DNA from: Bretschneidera sinensis
Lineage: Eukaryota; Streptophyta; Magnoliopsida; Brassicales; Akaniaceae
DNA: 64,000 nt
Direction: 5' to 3'
Assembly: GCA_023935145.1 (NCBI GenBank)
Contig: CM043700.1
Coordinates: 68,905,620 to 68,969,619 of the forward strand
Position numbers and translations under genes: made by a program. Positions within the stretch are counted from its first letter, which is position 1. Each line of letters starts with the position of its first letter. Shown here piece by piece: positions 45,609 to 57,277 of this stretch. The notes under the pieces are model-generated. The model saw only the letters and a program-made list of their open reading frames with translations, was not told where the DNA came from and ran no database searches.

Positions 45609-45647
<39 letters not shown>
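45609..45647. repeat. (AT)n microsatellite
   Basis: About 39 bases of uninterrupted AT dinucleotide. Confidence 0.95.
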
Positions 45648-45649
<2 letters not shown>

Positions 45650-46479
45650 TACGAATAAAGTTTAAAATATTTAATAGACAAAATAATTGTACTTAATAAT
45701 TATTTTTTCTCTTAAAATTATGATTCTCTATAAGTTATTGTTTGACAAAAATTTCACTACTTTATATAAACTAGTATTCCTTTACAAAAAATAAATAAAT
45801 TATTATGTTAAAATAAACGAAATTATTTTTTCAGTTTCCTCAAATAATTAAAATTTAGTTTTACTCTATATAAGCAAGTTATTCACAGAAGAAAAAAAAA
45901 TCATATCTATACGAACAAACATTTCCATAAAGAAATAATTAATTTATAATTAAATTGTTAAATTAATAAAAAATAAAGATTGATAATCTTAAATTTAGGA
46001 TATTTCTTACATATTTGTATCATATTATAAAATTTCACTTTGATGAGGAAAAATATGATTTTTCACTTTGAAAGTTCATACACTAGAAAAATTATAGAGG
46101 ATAAAGCACCTTTAAAAATTAGAACTATGCAACATGCATCTAACATGTTTTTCTTGAAAAAAAGAAATACCTTAGTAAACAAGTGATTTTTAGAGTACTT
46201 AATCATAGTTTAACATTATATTCAATATAAATATAAATTATTGATCGTTGAAATAGGACATGCCTACTAGATGTTGAGTGATTTCCTAATACTACTTTTA
46301 CATTTGAATCTTTTTTGTGGAACCTAACATTAGAGTCATATAAGTTAAAATTTTTATTATAATTAGTTTTTTTAGTACAATGATGATCTAATCAACCTTT
46401 ATATATTCCTTCAATATATTTATGATAGTAGCTTTTATTATGCATGAGGACCAAGAAGGACAATAAAGAGTCTACTCAG
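45648..46479. other. AT-rich intergenic DNA
   Basis: No gene or element boundary is recognised. Confidence 0.5.
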
Positions 46480-46771
46480 CTTCATCCAACAAGTTGATGA
46501 ACTTCTTAGTGAGTACATCACTCTGTTCAAAACAACCATAGTAGAAATCAGAGAACTTAACCAAAAAGTGGCATCAATAGCCTTCATCAACGAACTTCGG
46601 GCCTTTGAATTCAACTATTACATGTCAAGAAACCCAGAGAGCTCTTTAACAGTCTTTCTAGTCCAACAGAGAAGTTTTTCATGGCCGAAAAAATTAGAGC
46701 TTCAAAAACCAGAGAGAGAAGGACATTATGAAGATGTCCCAGTCCAGCCCGATCCTTCTCCACACACTTAG
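46480..46771 (+). pseudogene. gag fragment of a Tat-like element
   Basis: A plus-strand open stretch reads FIQQVDELLSEYITLFKTTI, then NQKVASIAFINELRAFEF and SRNPESSLTVFL. This follows the Tat gag pattern LRDYVxRFN...VAxxALxNGL...NPPxTL. Nothing else of that element is seen; element B's LTR begins at 46869, so the rest may lie beyond the nested elements. Weak similarity only. Confidence 0.5.
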
Positions 46772-46868
46772 GAATTCCCTTATTAAAGTAAAAGGGAAGC
46801 ACTGAAGTTGAAATTAGTTCAAGATCAAAGCATTACAAATATGCATGGATGAATTAGAGATAACAACC

Positions 46869-48292
46869 TGATTACGCTCAAACTAATACGCGGTTATTGT
46901 GTATAGTTGAAGTGTCGATCCCACGAGGAAAAGCGAACTACAAGGGAAGATATAAACCTTAACACGAACAATAAAGATCAAGTGAGAGAATCTGAGTTGT
47001 GATAATAGAATAATATGAGAAAATTGTGTAAATATAACAAAGAATATAATGGAGAGATAACAAGGTTCCGAGAATTCTTCCTAGGTTTGTTGCCTTACTC
47101 TAATCTTAATTCAATTGTTTTTATCTCGATTGCTAGTTTCACATCTCAAATAGGCAATTGGCAAATGTTCAATCAAAGCACATGTAAACCCTAATGTAAT
47201 TGCTATGAAATATTTTTTACTTTCGATTCAAGCACACATAACCTATCTTATAGATTTATCAAGAAACAAAAATATATCTTAATGACAATATCACAGTAAT
47301 GGACAAACCTAAAAGATAAATCTACCAAAATCAATCACATCCAACAATGTTGACATAAGAAGAGCATGACTAGACTTATATCGAGGAGAAAGATGCAATC
47401 ATTGGATTAAGAGAAAATCTTCTAATTAAATCAAAAAGTAAATCATAACAATGTTTAACGATAAATCCAAACTACAACTGATCAAGAATAGAAATTAAGA
47501 ACAACCACACCTAGGGATTCATCCCTTCGCCTTGCTTAGAGATTAGTTGGCCATGGGGCTCATTCTTGAACACTTTGATGGGGGAGAATGTGGCACCCTT
47601 CTTAAGTTTTCCAGCCTTAATGATGTGTCTTTATTAAACCCTAAGTGATCTATTTATAATACAAAAGGTCCAAGGGTGTTTTTGGGTCTAAACTATTATT
47701 TAAAACCTTAATTAGGTCGTGAATCGGAAATAAAAAATCGTGCTCTTGTCGTGGCTCACACTAATCCAGGCCGTGGCTCAGACTTTTGAGTTTTCTTCAT
47801 GCTTCTGGAGGCTGCGGCTCAGATTGGTCCAGGCCACGGCTCAGATTGCCAGGCCGCGACTCAGATTGATCCAGGCCGCGGCGCACACTGATGTCTTCTT
47901 GGCTCTTTTGGACTTGGTTCTGGAGGCCGTGGCTCAGACTTTCCAAGCCACAGCGCACACACTTCTTTTCCTATATGAGAAGTTGATGGTTCTGGAGGCC
48001 GAGGTTTGAAGTTCTAGGCCGCAGCATGGAACACTAATGACTTGGTTTCTCTTCATTTTGTCTTTCCGCATCCATGCCTTCACTCTGATATGCATCGAAG
48101 CATCGTACTTTAAGCTATGATAGTTTTCCATCTCTTTTGGACTCAAAGTACCTGAAAATGCATCAAAATAGATCAACAATCCAAGAATATCGCCTTAGAG
48201 TTGTTAAGGTATAAAAGTGCAATTCAAACCTAGATCAACCCTAAAATGCTAACAAATAAGTACTGTTAAGATGCATTTTATGACTCTCATCA
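46869..48292 (-). repeat. 3' LTR of element B
   Basis: The 1424-base LTR has the ends TGATTACGCTC and CTCTCATCA, homologous to element A's LTR. TATA box TATAAATA lies at 47651-47658 (minus). A GC-rich cluster (47735-48030) precedes it. Confidence 0.9.
47735..48030 (-). repeat. GGCCGCGGCTCAGATT-type repeat cluster in U3, element B
   Basis: Eight or so degenerate 20-25-base units around CCAGGCCGCGGCTCAGATTG lie here, with CCGCGG palindromes in some. They occupy the same place as the different clusters in the other Athila LTRs. Confidence 0.75.
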
Positions 48293-48305
48293 TAACCCCC
48301 AGCTA
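48293..48305 (-). other. polypurine tract of element B
   Basis: The minus strand reads GCTGGGGGTTA immediately before the 3' LTR, in the place of the plus-strand primer. Confidence 0.6.
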
Positions 48306-50028
48306 GCTTATTGCTAGTCCCTAGCAATTCAAGCGAGAAACATGAAATGAATTCTTTATTTAGTAAAGCAATGTTAGTGTTAATCCAAGAGTAATTCAAA
48401 TTTATGTCTCAAAAATCGCCCATAACACACAACACATAGAATCATTAAATATCACCCAAGTCCAAAAGTAATCCAAACATCAATCTTAAAATTGTTATCG
48501 AATCTTAACATCCATCTTACCATAATCCATCAATTCGAACACCCAGATGATTTAATGCACAACAATCATGAATACAAGTCTTGACCTCTAAAATATATTA
48601 ATTTACGTGACATCAATCACAAAAACAAGCTCTATAGGCTCACTTTTCAAATCACTCTCCAATATTGTAGAAAAATCACACCACCTTGGATCAATAGGTC
48701 TTTAATAAGCTTGTAATGTTAGGCTAAGGTAAAGGTTAAGAAAGAACGGGAAGGATTCAATAAGTAAAAGAACTCAATCTCTTAGTTTTAAACACAACCA
48801 CTTTAAGCATTGGATAACCTTACTTCAACACCGAACTCTTTCAACCATTTTTCGAGCATTTCTCTCAATAAATCATCACTTTTTTCTTTTCTTCTTTCTT
48901 TGCCATAATTCACATCTTTTTTTTATTTTTTATTTTGGTATAAGACCATTCACCTCCTTTTTCATTTTTTTCTTTTCTTTTCTTTTCCACAACCCCCAAC
49001 TTATCTCCTTTAATGTACCTGGGTTATGGTAGTAATATATATATATATATATATATATATTTTTTTCATATTTCCATCCTTACTCCTCTTAAGTGCTTCT
49101 CAACAAATGTGTATAACTAAGTTCATTTTTTAAAAGAAAGGTAAAGAGAAAATATTTTTAGGCTCATAAAGGTAAGTAAATGGGTTATCAAAAGAAACAA
49201 GGCTCAAATTCTTTTTCAAGAAAAGGCTCAAATAGATGACTAGCGATAAATATAGCAAGGGTAAGTTTGAAAGGCTTAAACGGTCCAAAAATGGCCTATA
49301 TTATATCCTAAGTAATGTGCATTCTAGGAATTCGCCTAAAGTGATTATCAAATAAGTTCTAGAGCTTGTCAAGACCGCAAAAGTATTCACAAAACAATCA
49401 CTCATAAAACTTCTCTAAATGTTTTACACTAATCATGCAATCTTACCGCAAACTAGAGTCTCAAACCAAATGAAGATTGACACTTAAATTATTCTCAAAC
49501 CGTCGCAAGATTTAAATACTTCTAAATGCTATATGCTATCTCAATTAGGCTCATATCATTGATATGTGAATTAACTCCAAGGCTAACACAAAACATGCTA
49601 AAAACAAACAAAAAAGGGAAAGTGACACCTAGCAGTTCAACGAAAAAAAAAAAGAAATACATTTCCTCCACCCCCAACTTAAAAATTGCATTGACCTCAA
49701 TGTGAAAGAAAAAGTAAAGGAAACTCCTTTTGTAACCAAAAGTGCACAGAAGTTGAAAATTGTGCACCACCATTTGAACTGCATGTCGTTCTTCTTATTG
49801 AAATATCGATCTATAACATAGAACAAAACAAAAAAAAAAGCAACTGCGGTGTAACATTAGATTCCCACCATATGTTAGGTTAACACATGAAATCTAAATA
49901 ATTAACTAAAAACAAAAATAAAGTATGAAAAATAAAATAACAAAAAAGAATACATAATAAATGTTAGTACAGTCATCTGATAATAAAAAAAATAAAATAA
50001 AAGGAGACAAACAAGACAGAACCCAAAA
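48306..50028 (-). other. 3' non-coding region of element B
   Basis: No gene is visible. From about 48590 it is colinear with 1-1404 of element A. A TA-dinucleotide run at 49034-49060 is an insertion relative to element A. Confidence 0.7.
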
Positions 50029-51158
50029 CTAATCCTCTATGTCTTCATCCTCATCTTCATTCTCTTCACCTTCCTTGGGAGCTGGATCAAAAGATGAACC
50101 CGGATAGGGTGGCAAAGTGGGAAAGTGATCCATGTCACAACCAGTAGCGGAGGTAAGGTGTTGGTATATTTGACCAAAAGAAGAGTATACCCCCGCTTGA
50201 TAATCGACTTGCCTAGCTAAGAATCGTTCTTGACGATCAAACCTATCATGTAAGAGTTTCTGATGCTCGTTAAAAGGAATCTCTAAACGCTCAAGGCGCT
50301 TTGCAACAGTGAAATGCCTAAAGGGAGGAGGGGGGCAGCAATTGCTGCTTTCTCTCCCAGAGCTGGCGGCCTTGAAGCTTTAATCAGATTGAGCATGCCA
50401 TCATCAATGGGCTTCTTGGGTTGCTGGGCCTCCTCATCAGGACTGTACTGGACTCCAGCTCGGATGAATAATTGGGTAATTAATGAAGGGAAATACAATC
50501 CAAGCTTTTGTCTCACAGTGTGTATTATAGAATTAAATATGATTTGGCCCACATCAATAGTCATGCCCATCAAAATGGCATAAATCAGAATAGCTCTCTC
50601 AACAGTAAGGTCACTATAGTACGTAGCAGGCATCAACCTCTGACACACAAAAAATTTCCAAGCCCGAGCATTGACAGTCAGAGAAGTACCGAGCAAGGTT
50701 TTAGGGATATCACCCGTCATTTTCCAAGTGGTGCCCGGAATACAGAGAGTATTATAAACTTCGTCATAATCAATATGAGACACATATGCAATATACTCAC
50801 TATTTTCTATGTCAGGTAGCCCATAGAATCTATTGATAGATGTGCTGCTAAAAGAAACTATTTTTCCTTTCACCATTACCTTACCATTCCTATGCTCTTT
50901 TGAATTAGCATCGAATTCTCAAACCACATTTGTAAGGGAATGAGGTGGTTGTCTTACAAATGTACCCCAATTCCTATCAATAATCATTCTAAACAAGGTT
51001 GGGTTTCCCCTCTATGTGATAGTGAATCCTCTATCAGGAATGGGTTTCCTAGCATTTATCAAGCTAACATATCTCTCATTAGCCTCAAAACTAACAAATT
51101 TGCTTTCATCATACTCTTGAGGTTGTTTCCTCTTTGATCTCTTAATTTTAGGGGCCAT
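50029..51158 (-). pseudogene. env-like / 'plant transposon protein' ORF of element B, broken
   Basis: The ATG at 51158 starts MAPKIKR, and the end is DEDEDIED-stop at 50029. The best open part (50876-50283, 197 codons) holds SINRFYGLPDIENSEYIAYV, TSLTVNARAWKFFVC and ILMGMTIDVGQIIFNSI. The N-terminal part (51158-50877) has stops near 51015 and 50920, and a frame change near 50290 separates the acidic tail. It aligns throughout with 1405-2572 of element A. Function unknown. Confidence 0.72.
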
Positions 51159-51870
51159 TTGAATCAAATGTACAGAACAACATAATTAAGTCAAAATCAA
51201 CCACCCAAATAGCACAAATGAACAACAAAGAGAAGAAATTGGCCTTACTTGATGCCCAAAGTTGGAGAGAAGAAAGAGTATCCACCAACTTGAAATCTTC
51301 TTGAAAAAACCCAAAATCCTCTCTGAACCAAGCTCTTTGGAGAAATTTTCAGCAAAGTCTGTAATAAGAGTGAGAAAGTCTTCAAGAAATTATGTTAGAA
51401 TCAAGAAATAGTGAGAGAAAGTGAGTGGGTAAGTGAGGCTTTGGAGAGAGGAGGAGAGAGAGAGAAAGGGGCTACTATGTTTTCAAATGAGAAATGAAGA
51501 AAAAAGGTGTAGATTTGTGTTTTAAAATTATGTAGATCATGTGGGCAGAACAGGTGGCGCTGGTGCAGTGCGGAGCGACTTGGTGGGCGCTGCGGCTTGA
51601 AGGCGTGGAAGGGTTTGCTGGACGATGCGGCGTGGCTCATGCTAGGGCGAGGCACGCCGTGCTTGGACCTATTTCTAAAAAAAAAAACTTGTTTGTTCCA
51701 CATAAAAAAAAAATAAAATTAGCTAAATAAAATTAATAAAAATAACCTTTAAGCTAAGAATTAGATTAAATCAAACTAGAAAAAAAAACTAAAAATAAAA
51801 ATAAAAATAAATTTGAACAAAACAAACAAAACAAAAGAAAAATAAATAAAAACATACCTGTGTGGTGTGT
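51159..51870 (-). other. spacer with GC-rich cluster, element B
   Basis: No gene is visible. 51535-51660 is GC-rich with GGCGCT/GCTGCGGC motifs and matches the position of the internal cluster in element A (2955-3062). The TATA sequence found there in element A is not kept. Confidence 0.55.
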
Positions 51871-53120
51871 TCAAGGTGAATAGACCGGATCCATAGGTGG
51901 GATGTCTTCCACTTTCGGATCTTTCCTATCAATTAAGATTTTAAGGTGTTGACCATTTACTTTAAAGATCCGACCATCTTTAGTATCCTCTATTTCTACA
52001 CTCCATTTGCAAAAACATTTTTTTACTATAAAAGGGTCGGTCCACCTCGACTGAAGTTTTCCCGGGTGCTTATGGAGTCTAGAATCATATAAGAACACCC
52101 GATCATTAGGCTTAAATGTTTTTCTCAAAATTTTGTTATCATGAAACACTTTCATTTTAGCCTTACATATTCTAGAGTTCTCGTAAGCATCATTTCTCAA
52201 CTCTTCTAGTTCGATCAACTAAAATTTCCTAAGCTTACCTGCTTCTCCTATGTCAAAGTTGAAGTGCTTGATGGCCCAATATACTCGATGCTCGAGCTCT
52301 ACAGGTAAGTGACAAGGCTTTCCAAAAACAAACTTATAAGGTGACATACCTAAGGGAGTTGTGAAAGCTGTACGGTAAGCCCAAAGCGCATCAACTAGTG
52401 TCAAAGACCAATCTTTGCGATCCAGGTTGACTGTTTTTTCTAAAATTTGCTTAATTTCCCTGTTTGTAAGTTCTACTTGTCCATTTGTCTGAGGGTGGTA
52501 GGCAGTAGAGATCTTACGTAAGACCCCATATTTTCTTATCAAAGCTTCAAAAGAACGGTTGCAAAAATGCGTACCTCGATCACTAATTATAGCACGTGGT
52601 GTACCAAATCGAGATAACACATTTTCTTTGAGAAATTTAATTACCGTTCTATTATAATTGCTCCGGCAAGCTGCTGCCTCTACCCATTTTGACACTTAAT
52701 CTATTGTCACAATGATATATTGATATCCAAAAGAAAGAGGAAATGGTCCCATAAAATCAATACCCCAACAGTCAAAGATTTCAATCACTAAAATTGGGTT
52801 TAAGGGCATCATATTACAATAGATGTTTGCATCTTTAAACAAGGTGGGCCAATAAAATCCGCACTCTAAAATTTTTGTAGCTGTTTTTTTCATTGAAAAG
52901 TGGCCCCCACAAGCTTGGGAGTGATAAAATTCCAAGATGCTGGCAATCTCTTCATTAGGGATGTAACGTCTTAAAATTTGGTCAGGACAGTATTTGAAAA
53001 GACAAGGGTCATCCCAATAAAAATTACATACCTCAGTCAAGAACTTCCTCTCGTCTTGAGCACTCCAATCCATTAATATCTCACTGGCAGCCAAATAATT
53101 CACGATATGAGCAAACCATG
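51871..53120 (-). pseudogene. integrase domain of element B, zinc motif deleted
   Basis: [15 protein letters not shown] begins the zinc region. The CRSCEKCQKFGAVSRR segment present in element A is missing by an in-frame loss of about 15 residues near 52815, so the CxxC ligands are gone. The core GIDFMGPF (first Asp), IISDRGTHF (second Asp) and [15 protein letters not shown] (Glu) are intact. A stop replaces Tyr after VTID (52696), and another lies at 52219. The C-terminal [19 protein letters not shown] and the end MDPVYSP are conserved. Confidence 0.88.
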
Positions 53121-54735
53121 GTAGAGAAGTAATATAGAGTAAATGCTCATCGAGAAAATCATCCTTGATTGGCATGTCGTCAGAGGTGTCCTCAAATGTG
53201 AGCCTTGAGAGATGGTCAGCCACTACGTTCTCTACTCCTTTCTTGTCTTTGATGGTGATGTCAAATTCTTGCAAGAATAAGATCCACCGTATTAGTTGTG
53301 CCTTAGCATCCTTCTTTGTAAGAAGGTACTTAAGGGCTGCATGATCTGTGAAAATAAGAATAGGAGAACTAAACAAATAAGCACGAAACTTGTCCAAAGC
53401 AAATACTACAGCTAGCAATTCTTTTTCAGTGGTGGAGTAATTCATCTAAGCACTATTTAGGGTTTTACTAGTATAGTAAATGACAAAAGGCTTCCCTTCT
53501 CTTCGCTGTCCAAGAATAACACCTACAGCAAAGTCACTAGCATCACACATTATTTCAAAAGGTAAAGTCCAATCAAGTGATTGTATTATGGGTGCTGAAG
53601 TAAGCTTGCCAATCAGCATTTTAAAGGCCTCTTGACAAGATTGTGTTCACTCAAATAGGGCATCTTTAACTACGAGGGCACACAGTGGCCTAGATATATT
53701 AGAAAAATTTTATATGAACCTCCTATAAAGACCAGCATGACCAAGAAAGGATCTCACATCCTTTACTGTCTTAGGTGTAGGCAACTTAGAAATTAATTCA
53801 ATCTTAGATTGGTTAACCTCTATCCCCTTAGAAGAAACAATATGCCCTAAGACAATACCTGAAGGTACCATGAAATGACATTTTTCCCAATTTAAAACTA
53901 ATTCCTTCTCCTCACAACAAATCAATACTTTCTCTAAATTCAATAAGCATGCATCAAATGAAGATCCAAAAACATTTAAGTCATCTATAAAAACTTCCAT
54001 GCAATTTTCAACCATATCACTAAAAATGCTCATCATGCAACGTTGAAAAGTAGCAGGTGCATTACATAATCCAAATGGCATTCTACGAAAAGCATAAGTA
54101 CTAAAAGGATAAGTGAAAGTGGTTTTATCTTGGTTTTCTAATGCGATTTCAATTTGATAATAACCAGAATAACCATCCAAAAACAATAAAAAGGATGACC
54201 AGCTACATGCTTAAGAATTTGATCAATAAAGAGGAGTGGGAAATGGTATTTTCGGGTGGCAGCATTTAATTTTATGTAGTCAATGCACATTCACCACCCA
54301 GTCACAAGTTTTGTAGGGACTAACTCTCATAGGTCATTCTTTACCACAGTGACACCTGACTTTTTAGGAACGACCCGTTTAGGACTTACCCATTTACTGT
54401 CAACTATGGGATATATAATTCCCCCATCTAATAGTTTTACCACTTCTTTCATAATGGGGTTAAGTCTATGCTGAGGGTATCTACGAGGGCTAGTTTCTTC
54501 ATCCAAATTAATTTTATGAGAACAGACTAGGGGACTAACACCTTTTAAATCAGCCATGCTCCAACCTAAGGCTGATTTATGTTCATTTAGGGTCCGAATT
54601 AATTTCTCACCTTGAGACTCAGATAATTCAAATGAGATAATAACAGAAGAAGCATCACCTGGACCGAGGAAAACATGCTTCAAACCCTTAGGCAGAGGCT
54701 TCAATTCAACTTTCGGTGCTTCAACACTTGAGAGA
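53121..54735 (-). pseudogene. reverse transcriptase and RNase H of element B, broken
   Basis: Open pieces are 54704-54327 (N-terminal RT side, SALGWSMADLKGVSPLVCSH), 54186-53710 ([15 protein letters not shown] to EVFIDDLNVFG, with the double Asp kept), and 53445-53121 (RNase [21 protein letters not shown]). Breaks include a frameshift near 54190 and a Gln-to-stop at 53446-53448. Same architecture as element A. Confidence 0.88.
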
Positions 54736-54737
54736 AT

Positions 54738-55975
54738 TTATTTCTCGCTCTTTTCAGGAAACTCCTCAAACTTCGGTTGCCATGCTCGAGTTCCATAATC
54801 CTGAGATTTATCAAAAATAGCACAAATATCAATTAAATCAGATTTATCATTAATATAATCAAACTCAGAATTAACAAGAAAATACTCAAGAGGATCAAAA
54901 TCATGAGCTATAGAAACTCCCATATCGATGAGTGACTCAATCATGTATAACTGGTGTCTCTCGTCATTATCTTTCGGTTGTTTTGCAACATTGAAGATGT
55001 TCACCTTGAGGATCATGTTTCCAAAGGACAGCTTCATGAGTCCATTCCTGCAATTAATAAGAGCATTTGTAGTGGCAAGGAAAGGTCTACCCAAAATCAA
55101 TGGAATTTTAGAGTTAGTGTCAACAGCAGAAGTAGTGTCAAGGATTAGGAAATCAACAGGATAGTAAAATTTATCAATTTGAATTAGAACATCTTCTACC
55201 ACACCCCAGGGTACTTTGATTGAATGGTCAGCCAATTGCAATACCACAGCGGTTGGTTTGATCTCTCCCAACCCTAACTGCAAATAAATAGAAATCGGCA
55301 TCAGATTTACACTAGCTCCTAAATCTAGTAATGCTTGTCCAACCTCATGATTTCCAATGCTACATGCAATGGTTGGGCAACCAGGATCCTTGTATTTGGG
55401 GGGAATCCTTTTCTCAATTAAAGCACTAACTTGCTCTGTCAGGAACACTATTTTCTTTACATGGTGCTTTCTCTTAATTGTACACAAATCCTTGAGAATT
55501 TTGCATAAATAGGAACTTGTTTAATCACATGCAAAAGAGGAAGATTAAGTTTTACTTGCCTTAGGTTCTCTAGGATTTCATTGTTTAGGTCCAAATTTTT
55601 CTTGTTTGATTTTAAGGCTTGAGGGAATGGTGCATTAACAGGGCTCTTGGTAACCTCAGGGTCCTTGGGCAGCTCGGCATCACTACTACCTTGACCTTTT
55701 TCCACATCCTCGGATTTGTTCGTTGTTGGGATGTGTAATGACTTACCACTTCTTGTCACAATGGCATTCACATCTTTCAAATTTGCTTGTGCCATGTGTT
55801 GACCATGGGGTGTTGACAAAGCTTGAGAAGGGAACTAACCTCGCTCATTCACACTCAAAGAGCCCATCAATTTGGACACTTGGCTCCTTATTTCCTTGTT
55901 CTCTTCAACAACTTGCATAATTAATGCTTCACATCTTTGGTTTGTCTTACCCTGTACCTCAATAAAAGCATGCAA
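54738..55975 (-). pseudogene. gag end and protease of element B
   Basis: The protease active site is intact (LLDLGASVNL near 55325), with IPLILGRPFLATTNALINC as the flap-side motif. A stop near 54738 separates it from RT. A one-base loss near 55500 shifts the frame between the linker (55819-55457, DVNAIVTRSGKSLHIP) and the protease. The gag part stops abruptly at 55980, where element C begins. Confidence 0.85.
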
Positions 55976-55980
55976 AGTGT

Positions 55981-57264
55981 TGATTATGCCCAAAGTATAA
56001 TAGGGTAGTTGTAGCACAGCTTTGGGGTGTCGATTCCACAAGGGAACAAGTTAATTACAAGAGAAGATGGAATCCTTAACACGAATGATAAAAGTTGAAC
56101 GAGAGAATTTGAATAATAAAGTAAAGTGATATGAGAATTGTGTAATTGTAATGAAAACTATAATGGAAGCAACAAGGTTCTGGGAATCCTCCCTAGGTTT
56201 GTTGCCTTATTCCAATCTCAATTTAGTTGTTTTTATCTCGATTGCAAGTTTCACATCCCAAACAAACAATCGGCAAATATTCAATCAAAGCACATATATA
56301 AACCCTAATGCAATTGTTATGAAATACTCTTTACTTTCAAGCACACATGACCTAACTTATAGATTATCAAGAAACGACAATATACCATAATGACAATACT
56401 GCAATAATGGACAAATCTAGAAGAGAGATCTATCGGACTCAATCACACCTCAATAACATCAGTTAAGAAGAGCATGACCAGACTTACATGGGGGAGAAAG
56501 ATGCAATCACCAGATTAAGGGGAAATCTTCTAATTAGATAAAAAAAGTAAATCATAACAATGTTTAATGAAAATAAATCCATACTACAACTGAATCAAGA
56601 AAAAAAAATAAGAACAACTACACCTAGGGATTCACCCCTTTGCCTTGCTTGGAGATTAGCTGGCCATGGAGCTCATGCTTTCTTGAGTTGCCTCCGGCCT
56701 CTCAAAGATCTCCCCCCTGGTAGCAAAGCTTCGGAGATTCCTCAGCTTGCCCTCCAAAAGTTCTTCGGATTGCTCCTAAAGGCTCTCTGGATTGCTCCTA
56801 AAGGCCCTCTGGATCTGATCCCAGTTTTCCCAAAGCTGAAGTGGAGAGGGGCTTTTATAGGGAAACTCCCGAAGTACTATGTGTTTTCTAACCGATGTAG
56901 GATTTTGCCCGAGTGCGCTCGATCGCAGCTTGGTGCGCTCGATCGCATTTGGTGCTGTAAAGTACTTCTAGTCGATATGGGATGGCGCGTATGCGCTCGA
57001 TCGCGGGATGTTGCGCTCGATCGCAAGTGCGCTTAATCGCACTACTTCTGCGCTCGATCGCACTGCTTCTGCGCTCGATCGCACTGCAGGCAGCAACTCT
57101 TTGCTCTTTTAAGCCCAACAGCTCCGAAAGTGATTCCTTTTATTTAAAAACCTACAAAACATTGAAAACACAAAAAATACATAAAATAAAGTGAAATAAC
57201 ACAACTAAGGACCTAACAACTGTAAATTAAGGGGCTTAAATATGATATTTAAGCACTTATTGCA
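55981..57264 (-). repeat. 3' LTR of element C
   Basis: The 1284-base LTR starts TGATTATGCCC and ends CACTTATTGCA, followed by a C run (PPT on the minus strand). The R/U5 side resembles the other Athila LTRs, but the outer U3 end (about 57090-57264) is unrelated to A, B or the solo LTR. TATA (TATAAAA, minus) lies at 56853-56859. Confidence 0.88.
56913..57085 (-). repeat. CGATCG-type palindromic repeat cluster in U3, element C
   Basis: Seven or so units TGCGCTCGATCGCA occur, some only 20 bases apart. The unit is shared with the solo LTR (15716-15872). The cluster lies about 55 bases upstream of the TATA box. Confidence 0.85.
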
Positions 57265-57277
57265 CCCCCCAACTTAC
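57265..57277 (-). other. polypurine tract of element C
   Basis: The minus strand reads TAAGTTGGGGGG directly before the LTR. Confidence 0.65.

Larger units (their letters stand above)
46869..55980 (-). mobile_element. Athila-like Ty3/gypsy element B, interrupted by element C
   Basis: On the minus strand the visible part runs from within gag (55980) through protease, RT, RNase H, integrase and env-like ORF to the 3' LTR (46869-48292). Its gag is cut at 55980/55981 by the 3' LTR of element C; the missing 5' part should resume beyond the right edge of the window. The left flank is CAACC (46864-46868), the presumed target duplication. Many nonsense codons break pol. Confidence 0.88.

Noticed and set aside
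55835..56041. 68-codon minus-strand frame spanning the B/C junction
   Set aside because: It crosses the insertion point, joining LTR sequence of C to gag of B by chance.
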